A stretch of 64,000 bases of DNA. Origin: Lunularia cruciata. Its lineage: Eukaryota; Streptophyta; Marchantiopsida; Lunulariales; Lunulariaceae. This document shows positions 35,615 to 43,744 of the stretch, in pieces. Position 1 is the stretch's first letter. The number at the start of each line of letters is the position of its first letter. The stretch is taken from positions 62,186,001 to 62,250,000 of the forward strand of contig OX419757.1 of assembly GCA_948567375.1 (NCBI GenBank), given 5' to 3'. The position numbers and the translations under genes were made by a program. The notes under the pieces were generated by a model. The model was given only the letters and a program-made list of their open reading frames with translations, was not told the DNA's origin and ran no database searches.

Positions 35615-35681
35615 AGAACTTCCAGCTATCAAGGAAAACATTTAGACGTCTTAGCATTTTGTGCAACTTAAGCACTGACCC

Positions 35682-35923
35682 GCTCCGCCCTATAAGGGCG
35701 GAGCCCTTATAAGGACTCGGTTCTGTATAGGCCCCGAGGGCTCCGCGCTCCGTCCTTATAAGGACGGAGCCCTCGGGGTGGGCTCCGCCCCTCCGCCCTT
35801 AAAAGGACGGAACAATCGGGATGGCTCCGCCCCTCCGCCCTTATAAGGACGGAGCCATCGGGGTGGGCTCCGCCCCTCCGCCGTTATAAGGACGGAGCAC
35901 TCGGGGTGGGCTCCGCCCCTTTA
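35682..35923. repeat. GC-rich palindromic tandem array
   Basis: Four units of 42-43 bp start at about 35,749, 35,791, 35,833 and 35,876. Each has a self-complementary core of the form CTCCGYCCTTATAAGGACGG followed by a CGGGGTGGG-type spacer. A shorter palindrome (35,682-35,702) precedes them. Each unit can fold on itself and with its neighbours. GC content is far above the surroundings. Confidence 0.9.
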
Positions 35924-35935
35924 ACCACCAGGTGC

Positions 35936-36192
35936 CCCCGGTAAAGTAAATGTGCGGCTACGCACAATTGGTGAAAACATCTCAGGCTTTAAATGGTCGC
36001 TCTTGCGTATTGCACATCCTCGCCAACGCGGGAGAGGCTTCATGACAGGAACACTTTTGTAGTCTCGCTGCAGTGTAAAAGATTATTCAATTGCTTAAAA
36101 CCAATGTGATAAAAGAAGGTCAAACATGTGATGTGGCTCACAAGGTGCTAACTTTTCCTCCGACCGTCTCATGAAAGTGAAATCAAAGATGT
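35936..36192 (-). repeat. Leader of C2-like copy a, upstream part
   Basis: The minus strand matches 42,290-42,500, including 'gtgagccacatcacat'. The short open frame starting ATGAGACGG in the leader is truncated here. Confidence 0.65.
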
Positions 36193-36344
36193 TTGGTAGC
36201 AGCTCTAGATCGACACAACGATGAAGAAAAAGCTGGCGCTCTACAATTCAACAAACCAGGTGATATTCCGCCTTCCATCTTGCACCTTCCCTCTTCCATC
36301 CTTCTTTCTCTCCTCCAGGTTCCAATTCAACAAACCATAAAATA

Positions 36345-36492
36345 TTCTACCCAGGTCGAAACGCGCTCTCCAGGTATCATCTCCCGTTTTTCTAATTTGG
36401 CAAGGTGATATTCCGCTATACTTGGGGTACAGAAGGAAACGTCTTCTAGCTTCACTCTTCCTTTTGAGAACCCGTTTTCGACCTGGGTAGAA
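36345..36492. repeat. Inverted repeat, 17-bp perfect arms
   Basis: TTCTACCCAGGTCGAAA (36,345-36,361) is complementary to TTTCGACCTGGGTAGAA (36,476-36,492). The phrase TTCTACCCAGGT recurs at about 36,714. Confidence 0.75.
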
Positions 36493-36700
36493 CTTTTTCA
36501 TTCATCCCCAGGGCCATGCAATAGAATTAATTAAAGGCTGCTTGGTTTGCGAAGATAGTCACAACGCAAAGCGCGGTCGATTCAGGATCCATATCATAAT
36601 CTGTTGGGTTTTGGAACATTAAGTCTCCTTGCCTGGGTATACCTTTAAGTCCTCCGTGCAGCCGTAAGCCGCTGCCCATTGGCCATAAAGCTACCTGTGT

Positions 36701-36744
36701 ACTTACTCAATGGTTCTACCCAGGTGGTTAAAGGTTGAGTAAGT
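36701..36744. repeat. Perfect 10-bp hairpin, 24-nt loop
   Basis: ACTTACTCAA pairs with TTGAGTAAGT. The loop contains the 'ttctacccaggt' phrase shared with the inverted repeat at 36,345. Confidence 0.6.
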
Positions 36745-37317
36745 GGTGGCAAAAATCACTCTGATGAGTCTATCAGGTCATCTTCAAAGAACCGTGTGAT
36801 AGGCGCTCCGATTATTTCGGCGTAATAGGAATTTATATGCAGTAGGAATTGACCTATTTCACAGCCAACTAGGCATATCACTTAGATACTCCAGAAATTT
36901 CATCTGCTTGATTATTCCATAATACTTCTATTGTTTTACTGCGGGTGCAGCACATATGTACGCGCAGAGTGGCTTTGTTGTTCTGGTTCCTGGCCTTTGA
37001 ACCCCTGAAGATTGCCATAAAATTGTTGAATTCATAGTGATTATGACGCGAGAAGGAAGTGAGGCCTTTCTTAATGAAGGTTTATACCATTGTTTAGGTC
37101 AATACATAGCAAAATTTCAGGGCGGGGCACTATCATATGCACATTGATTAAAGGAAAAGTATCGTTTATATCTGAAATAAAAATGCTAGCGTTTCAAATT
37201 TTGATTTTTGAACATTGCCGAAAATAGCCTCATTCTTCTTCTTCTCCATCAAGCTGCAATCGACTCAAAAAATCCGACTAGAATTGTTGACTATATCTCC
37301 ATGACTATAATACACGA

Positions 37318-37505
37318 GAGGAGGTGACCGCGTAGAATAACAAGAAGAGAAAGGGAAGACTTTCATAAACCGTACAAGGAAAATACATGAGTAAAATGAA
37401 ACGAAAAAAGGGAGACTGCTTAGAAAACATGAAGGATGGGAAGACCCCATCAAGCTGCAAAAGGCAGAGAAAAAGGTAAAATGGGGCTAAGCCCCATTTT
37501 AAAAT
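37318..37505 (-). mobile_element. Two nested LINE 3' tails
   Basis: The tail phrase ('gaccgcgtag' or 'gactgcttag', then a Lys-codon-like A-rich stretch and 'gatgggaagaccccatcaag') appears twice, at about 37,328 and 37,415. The second is followed by 'atggggctaagcccca', as in the long copies. The phrase 'atcaagctgcaa' occurs at about 37,248 and 37,449 and may be a target duplication. Confidence 0.6.
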
Positions 37506-37649
37506 GAAATGAAACCGGGAAAAAGAATTTGCCCTACCACACCTATGATATATAATATATATATATACATTTTTTTAATTTTGAGATATAGAATATAGAC
37601 TAATATCAGGGAAACATCTATCTGTAGAAAAGCATCTACGTATAACAGT

Positions 37650-37960
37650 TGATGGGAAGACCCTGTCAAGCAAGTCGTACAAAGGGAAGTTGAACTTCTT
37701 GAGAAACCTCACCTAGTCTACTTTTTGGAAATTTCACCTAGTGTGATTATCCTCTTGTGGATTTGGAAAAGATAAAGTCAGACTCCCAGTAGTACTGGAA
37801 TTTCCTTAGAAGTCTCACTTAGTATGATTATTCTCTTACGGATTTGGAGTAGGAGGATTAACCCCTTATGGATTTAGAGATGAAGTCAGACTCCCATTTA
37901 GTTACTTTCCGACGTGCGAAAGACACCTGGTGTGATTACTCTCAAGAAGAAGTCGAGTCC
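37650..37960 (-). mobile_element. Degraded LINE 3' region
   Basis: It contains another tail phrase (about 37,651-37,682) and three diverged repeats of the phrase 'cacctagtgtgattatcctc' seen once in the long LINE copies near 62,620. Confidence 0.45.
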
Positions 37961-38489
37961 AAGTTGGTTACTTCTCGACATGCGGAGGACGAGATGGATT
38001 ATGATGATAGGCCCCAGCAGAGCAGCGGTAGTTTAGTGCACAATTCTGGTGCAGGAAGGGAGTAGGTGGTCGTCCAAACCTGGCGAAGAAGTGACAGGGA
38101 TGTGGCGTCCCGAGAGGAAATTTGTCGGACAAGGTGGGTGCTCGTCGTCGTCCTGTCTCCTGTCGTCCAAGTCTCCTGTCCTAACCTTCTCCTGTAACCC
38201 TGGCGCGGTGAGGGATGGAGGATGGTTGCCGAACCTGGAGAAGTGTGACCGGGGATGTGGGGTGGAGGGACGGTAAGAGAGGTGAGGTGGGTAAGTAAAG
38301 AGAGAGGTGAGAAGCGGCTTAAGGCGGTAGACGCTTTGATATGTCAACCAGAAGTCACTCTGTCTTTACTTTGATATGGTTATGATACACGAATATGACT
38401 AGAATATGATCTTTAGTGGCAATCCGATTATGGTGGTCCGGCAAACGGATGTAAACGGTCCGGTTCGGCGTCTGCATCATTCTGCTTCT

Positions 38490-38760
38490 GATGTTACGGG
38501 CAGACAGACGGAGTGTTTCCTTCCGTGTTTCCTTTCAAGGTGTCCGAAGGACAAGATGGAAGGATGGATGGATGGGCGTCGACATGTAATAGTTGAAGTC
38601 TTTGTTATTGTAGACAGAAGACATGCGTGTAGACAGACCGATGCGCGTACGACATATATCCGGTCACGGCCGTCGTTGCCTTCGAAAGTGCACAGAGAAT
38701 GTTCGTTTTATTCTTTCATTGTGTCTGGAGGACATGCAATATGGTCGTAGGCGGACAGTC
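38490..38760 (+). repeat. Dispersed repeat, copy 1 of 2
   Basis: Matches 47,807-48,060 ('gtgtccgaaggacaagatg', 'gtagacagaccgatg'). It directly precedes the C2-like leader here, but not in the open copies. Confidence 0.7.
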
Positions 38761-40470
38761 GGTCGATTTAGAGCTGCTGCAAAACAGCTTTGATTTCTTA
38801 TGATGAGACGGTTGGAGGAAAAGTTAGTTCCTTGTGAGCCACATCACATTTTTGACCTTCTTCTATCAATTGTCGTGTCCTGTTCCTGTATTCACGCCTC
38901 TCCCACGATGGCGAGAAAGTGCAGGTACGCAAGAGCTAGCATTTGAAGCCTGAGAATTTTCACCGATTCGGCGTCGAGCTGCGCTTTTGTTTGATCGCCG
39001 GGTGCGAGTTGTGTGAAGCGGAGGACGGCCCCATCACAGAGTCCAGGTAATCAAAACTTGATAAGATTTAAACAACTCATTGATCAGACTACCGTGCTTC
39101 GGACCAGTAACTCTCTCTTTTCTTAGGCGATTCACATGGCTCTTTTGGGCTCCGGCGGCCCAGTAAAAGACAAAGTCCGGCAATTAGAATTTTGACGGAG
39201 CTCATGTGCACGCAGGTCTGCCTGACGTTCAAAGCCTCAGCCGGAGCTTATCCGTCAGGCAGCTCTAGCTCCGTTTGAACCTTTGCGAACCGGGAATTTC
39301 CTAGATTAATGGGTCGGGTGATGCAACGTGCGATTAAATTATCGGAATTCCCTTTCTGTGACAGGTTTGCCCGAGAATGAACCTGTCGACTTCCCGGCTT
39401 CGTTACATCGAGTCTTTAATCTTTCCAAGTAAATACATTTTTGATTTTAATTTTTGACCTTCGAGACTAGATGCAGATGTAATATGTTTTACCTTCTTTC
39501 ATTTTTGGACCGTTATTCAATGTTGGTTATTCAATGTTGGTCATGCGTGACTTAAGAATGAATGCATTTTATTAATATTCTTTTTTGAGATAGGAAAAGA
39601 AATGGTTTGTCAACGAAAACCAATTCCAATACTCGGGTGTAATATTTTCTTTTTATTCATAAATTTTTTCTCCCCTTACTGATGTGATTAATTCCATAAG
39701 ATTTTCTGTTTGAAACTCCATTAACCATAAAAATATGAAATCATAAAAGTTCATCAATATATAGGAAAACGATAAGCTAAATTTGATGATCACTCCTTTG
39801 TTGTATATATAGGAAAACGAAAAGCTAAATTTGATGATCACTCTTTTGTGGAAAACGAACGTGAAAATTTTCTTATTGATTTGTAAACCCCGAACTCTTT
39901 ACTTTACATAACCTAATTCGAGAACTGGTTACCTAATAACGCCAGTCAATCATCCAAAGTGACACGTCATCACAAGTATACATATGAGGTTGACGTACGT
40001 CCAAATTAACTGCCAGACCTATGCACTCCCATGGACACATGATTATACTCTTTCCGTCAATGTTTTAGAGGCTGACGGACGTCAAAACTGACGTACATCA
40101 TTGAGCCATGTGAAGTGGCCTTCTTTTCAACACCCGATGATTGATAGCCGCTGTTCAACAGGTTTGGATGAGAAGCCACCATGAGCAAAAATTATCTTAG
40201 CTGCGCGCGGGTTGTGACCCAGCCCATATATCTGACCATCGTGTGTCAGTTGTTGCATTGAGTGTCTAATTTCATCTGTGGGGTACTCTTGCCAACTCCA
40301 CTGGTTACGATTTCATGACAGTAGTCTTCATGCCATTGCTTTTTTTATCATTACAGGACCTGAGAATCTTTTTACTTATACACTAAACAGGTCATCGCAG
40401 GAATTTACTCAACCAATTTTATCATGGTATTCTATTTTAATTCGCTTTCGTTATTTGTATATTAGTTTGC
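38761..40470 (+). pseudogene. C2-like gene copy b: leader only, interrupted
   Basis: Positions 38,761-39,111 and about 40,116-40,460 match the leader of the open copies. They are separated by about 1.0 kb of unrelated sequence. After 40,460 a LINE 3' tail replaces the coding exon, so the protein-coding end is lost. The short frame in the leader (MMRRLEEKLVPCEP and onwards) is close to that of copy d. Confidence 0.65.
39112..40115. other. 1.0-kb insertion in the leader of copy b
   Basis: No gene recognised. It contains an inverted repeat CTGCCTGACG / CGTCAGGCAG (39,218-39,262) and a two-copy direct repeat of 48 bp starting at 39,761 and 39,809. Confidence 0.5.
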
Positions 40471-41420
40471 AGGAGAAAAGGCGACCGCTTAGAGAACACG
40501 AATGATGGGAAGACCTAATCAATCGGTACAAGTGTGAAACAAAAAGGGAAAATGTGGTTAGGCCCCAATAGAGTTCTATATGAGAAATGTGCCCCCTGCA
40601 CCTAAGATAACCAAAACTTTGCAAGTCTACAAAGCAAATATATGAAACATCCAAAGAAATATCACCTAGTGTGATTGCTCTCATACGTATTGCACTAACC
40701 CTTACACTCAGTAGAACAATGAACACTTGGTGTCTAAAATATACTATAAAGTATAGTAGAACAATGAACACTTGTTATTTAAAATATACTATAAAGTATA
40801 AGAGTGAAATGGTACTCTTTGCGCTTAAGATGATAAGCTCTAGCTTAATCTCGGACAAATGGGTCAAACGTCATATCCATAGTTCCATATAACTCCAATG
40901 CCATAGGACTCGCATAATCTTGGACAAATGTGTCAAAAGTCATATCCATAGCTCCAATGCCATAGGAACAAAAAGAGATGTACCATATCCATAGCTCCAA
41001 TGCCATAAGAACAAAAAGAGATGGCCCTTTGCATGCCTCTATACTTGGAGAACTTGTGACCTATTGTTGCACTAGCCACCCATCTAGGGGATAAGTAATC
41101 ACTCCCTCTAAGATTGTATCTTGTGTAGTGTGCATAATCACGATATCCACTATCCACTACTATCACCTGATCATTTTAGATCAAGGATAAATCTGCACTA
41201 AAACGTGTCATTTTGCAAAATATATGAACGTTCACTCCAAGCCAAATATCTTCTCTCTTGGACCATATCACACATTAGGTTACTAATAGTATTTTAGATA
41301 ACTATTTTATATCATCCTCCGGGCACACCATGTCATATGGACATGTTATTGTATTTAGTGTAAAATAACATTCATAGGTAAATAATGAAGATGAAGTAGA
41401 TAATGAAACTTGTAAAGAAA
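40470..41420 (-). mobile_element. 5'-truncated LINE copy, about 0.95 kb
   Basis: The minus strand matches 62,430 to about 63,190 of the long copy, with many changes. The end of the endonuclease domain is recognisable in the frame 40,933-41,166 (KFSKYRGMQR). The 3' tail is at 40,478-40,560. Dense stops and frameshifts show it is old. An internal duplication of about 50 bp lies near 40,720-40,800. Confidence 0.75.
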
Positions 41421-41579
41421 AAAGATTTGTTTCTCTATATATTTCTAATATATTTATTTCAAATTTTATTTTATTTTAAATTTAAATCTATTAAATATTT
41501 TTATCTCTTCTCCCTCTATTCCTCTCTTCGACTCTCAACTCTACCGTTCCCTTCCCTCTATCTACTCTCAACTGAGAAG

Positions 41580-41690
41580 AAGAGTAAGGAGAATCTCCCT
41601 ATAAGGACCGTCAACAATGCCAAACGGGAAGCCTATCAGGGCTGAGGCATATACCGCTAATACGTGGCAACAATGCCAAACCCGTCAGGC
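41580..41690 (+). repeat. Repeat shared with 55.99-56.39 kb
   Basis: The phrases 'aacgggaagcctatcaggg' and 'gtggcaacaatgccaaac' occur once here and several times at 55,995-56,390. Part of the segmental duplication upstream of the two open C2-like genes. Confidence 0.7.
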
Positions 41691-41749
41691 AGACACCCCA
41701 CCCCAACCCAACCCCCACCCAGAACAGTACAGAACCAAGAAAAACGAAC

Positions 41750-42030
41750 GAGAAAAAGAAAGCAAGCCCCATGGACGGACTTAGAAAAAAACAGCAAGCC
41801 CCATGGACGCCTAGAAGAAAAAAGCAAGCCCCATGGACGCCTAGAAGAAAGCAAGCCCATGGACGAACCTAGAAAAGAACAGCAAGCCCCATGGACGCCT
41901 AGAAAAAGATAAAAGCAATCCCCATGGATTCCTAGAAAAAGATAAAAGTAATCCCCATGGATTCCTAGAAAACAAAAGTAATCCCCATGGATTCCTAGAA
42001 AACAAAAGTAGACCCCATGGACGAATTAAG
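41750..42030 (+). repeat. Minisatellite of 28-33 bp units, about nine copies
   Basis: The unit core is 'agcaagccccatggacg' followed by 'cctagaa' and an A-rich link. Units drift to 'agtaatccccatggattc' towards the right. The array ends about 45 bp before the TATA box of the C2-like copy c. An open frame of 82 aa runs through it (41,664-41,912), but its length and repeat phase suggest chance. Confidence 0.85.
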
Positions 42031-42074
42031 ATTCTTTCTTAACCCACGTGGACAATTTTATACACTTGGGTGTC

Positions 42075-42080
42075 TATATA
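42075..42080 (+). promoter_or_regulatory. TATA box of C2-like gene copy c
   Basis: TATATA in 'gtctatatagcc', followed within about 15 bp by 'ttacagaaggaagcgg'. The paralogue at 57,304 keeps both the TATA box and the 'ttacagaaggaagcgg' phrase at similar spacing although the bases between differ, as expected for a core promoter. Confidence 0.6.
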
Positions 42081-42089
42081 GCCACCATT

Positions 42090-43172
42090 ACAGAAGGAAG
42101 CGGTCGATGAGGTGAACGCTCTCTGAGGGGAAAGCTCTCTGCCGTGAACAGGTGAACGCTCGCTGAGGTGAGACTGGTTCAAACGCTCGATGTGAGAAGA
42201 CGAGGATGATAGATGGAAATTGACTGGCTGGTTTGTTGGATTGTAGAGCGCAGGGTTTGGTCTCACCGATTTAGAGCAGCTGCAAAACAGATTTGATTTC
42301 TTATGATGACACGGTTGAAGGAAGTTTTCCGTGTGAGCCACATCACATTATTGACTTTCTTCTATCAATTGTCGTGTCCTGTTCCTGTATTCACGCCTTT
42401 CCCACGTTGGCGAGAATGTGCAGGTACGCAAGAGCTAGCATTTGAAGCCGGAGATATTTTCACCGATTCTGCATCGAGCTGCGCATTTGTTTGATCGCCG
42501 GGTGCGAGGTGTGTGAAGCGGAGGACGGCCCCATCACAGAGTCCAGGTAATCAAAATTTGAAGAGTTTCGAACAACTCATTGATCAGACTACCGTGCTTC
42601 GGACCAGTAACTGTCTCCTTTCAACACCCGGTGATTGATAGCCGCTGTTCAACAGGTTTGGATGAGAAGTCACCATGAGAAAAAATTGTCTTCTGCGCGC
42701 GGGTTGTGACCCAGCGCACATATCTGACCATCGTGTGTAAGTTGTTGCATTGGGTGTCTAATTTCATCTGTGGGGTACTCTTCTCAACTCCTCTGGTTAC
42801 GGTTTCATGACAGTAATCTTCATTCCATTGCTTTTCCTATAATTACAGGACCCCTTGAGAATCGTTTTACTTATACACTAAGCAGGTCATTGCAGGAACT
42901 TACGCAACCAATTTTATCATGGTACTACATTATAATTTCCAGAAAGGCGACCGCTTAGGAAAAACGAAGGATGGGAAGACCCCATCAAGCCGTAATTATA
43001 ATTCGCTTCCGTTACCAGGCTTGTCACATATTCGATGCCAAACTGAATTTTAGTTAATTAATATCAAACAGCATTACCTGTATTATACTATTTAATGCAA
43101 AATAGTAAGTCTCATATCTATGTCTTATATTTTAACTAATAGCATATGCACTGGATTTCGTCAGCACTGCAG
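42090..43172 (+). other. Transcribed leader of C2-like copy c, with introns inferred
   Basis: Conserved with copies at 38.8, 57.3 and 36.2 (minus) kb. Possible splice sites conserved between copies: donors GCAG|GTACGC near 42,421 and CCAG|GTAATC near 42,546; acceptors ATTACAG near 42,849 and CTGCAG ending at 43,172, 17 nt before the coding ATG. A leader frame from 42,303 is open for 63 aa here but differs from the 48-codon frame of copies b and d, so it is uncertain. Real exon borders cannot be fixed without transcripts. Confidence 0.45.
42929..43003 (-). mobile_element. Tiny LINE 3'-tail insertion with 9-bp target duplication
   Basis: ATTATAATT occurs at 42,929-42,937 and 42,995-43,003. Between them are 57 bp of the LINE 3' tail ('gcgaccgcttaggaaaaacg' and 'gatgggaagaccccatcaag'). 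The paralogue at 58,231-58,250 shows the empty site with one copy of ATTATAATT, so the event is directly visible. It lies in a presumed intron of copy c. Confidence 0.9.
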
Positions 43173-43188
43173 AGACAATATCGTTACC

Positions 43189-43725
43189 ATGACGGATCAA
43201 GTTGTTGTACAAATTATCAGTACTGCCATTCCAAATCTTGATCAAAAGAGGGTCGTTGCAGCCCATGCGGAGGAACCACGTATCTCAACTGCGTTGGACT
43301 CTTGCCCATGCCTGGCGCAGTCCGTTCATGGATATCCTGGGCCTTCGTCCCAGATATCTAGATCCGACTTGGTAGACCCTGTACAGATCGAAGTCATCAC
43401 TGACCAAGGATTTGGATCGACCCTTGTGTATGGCAAGCTCTCTGTGGAAGATTTCCAACGTCTAATTCTCATGGAGCGTGACGGATGGTACTCCCGGCCA
43501 CGTTGGTTCAAGGCCGTCGACGCGAAGCAGCAAAATCTCGGTCGTATCTATGCCAGAATAAATTTCGATCCAGTTCTTGCTGTTGCTGAAACCCACAAAG
43601 CTGCAGCTGGTAATGGTATGAGGAAGCTGAGTGCTCAAGTTGCCCGTCTTCTGACTCCCATCGGCATTCCCTCCATAGTCGCATGTGTTGCCAAACTCCC
43701 CGAAAACTTGGAAGGAGGATACTAA
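43189..43725 (+). CDS. C2-like protein, 178 aa, copy c (open)
   Basis: The start is the ATG in 'taccATGACGGATC', kept in copy d. The upstream 23 codons of the open frame lie before a likely splice acceptor and are not conserved as protein. The N-terminal strand VVVQIIS, the later PVQIEVITDQGFGSTLVYGKL and the end segment LGRIYARINFDP fit, in order and spacing (about 125 aa), the strands of a C2 domain, a fold that often binds membranes. The usual Ca-binding Asp pattern is poor, so Ca-dependence is doubtful. A hydrophobic C-terminal segment (LLTPIGIPSIVACVAKLPEN, near residue 155) may form an amphipathic helix. Compared with copy d all indels in the exon are multiples of three. The C2 call is my inference from strand pattern. 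Confidence 0.6.
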   Translation: MTDQVVVQIISTAIPNLDQKRVVAAHAEEPRISTALDSCPCLAQSVHGYPGPSSQISRSDLVDPVQIEVITDQGFGSTLVYGKLSVEDFQRLILMERDGWYSRPRWFKAVDAKQQNLGRIYARINFDPVLAVAETHKAAAGNGMRKLSAQVARLLTPIGIPSIVACVAKLPENLEGGY

Positions 43726-43744
43726 GTGCAATATAGCACCGAGT

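Larger units (their letters stand above)
34823..35935. other. 1.1-kb insertion in the leader of C2-like copy a
   Basis: Compared with the copies at 42.3-42.6 kb and 57.6-57.9 kb, about 1,110 bp interrupt the leader between sequences matching 'gggtgcgag' and 'gtgtgtgaag'. The insert holds an AT stretch, an unrecognised ORF, an organelle-type LSU rRNA piece, a tiny LINE tail and a GC-rich palindromic array. It looks composite, so more than one event is likely. Confidence 0.6.

Noticed and set aside
35891-36800. Possible hammerhead ribozyme (CTGATGAG near 36,770 and GAAAC-like sequence near 36,357)
   Set aside because: The core parts are over 400 bp apart and in the wrong order, and no three-stem fold can be drawn.
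41664-41912. 82-aa open frame with Pro- and Lys-rich repeats
   Set aside because: It is produced by the minisatellite. Unit lengths vary in a way that would change frame, so a protein is unlikely.
41752-42030. CRISPR-like array
   Set aside because: The units are directly tandem without unique spacers, and the context is a plant nuclear genome.
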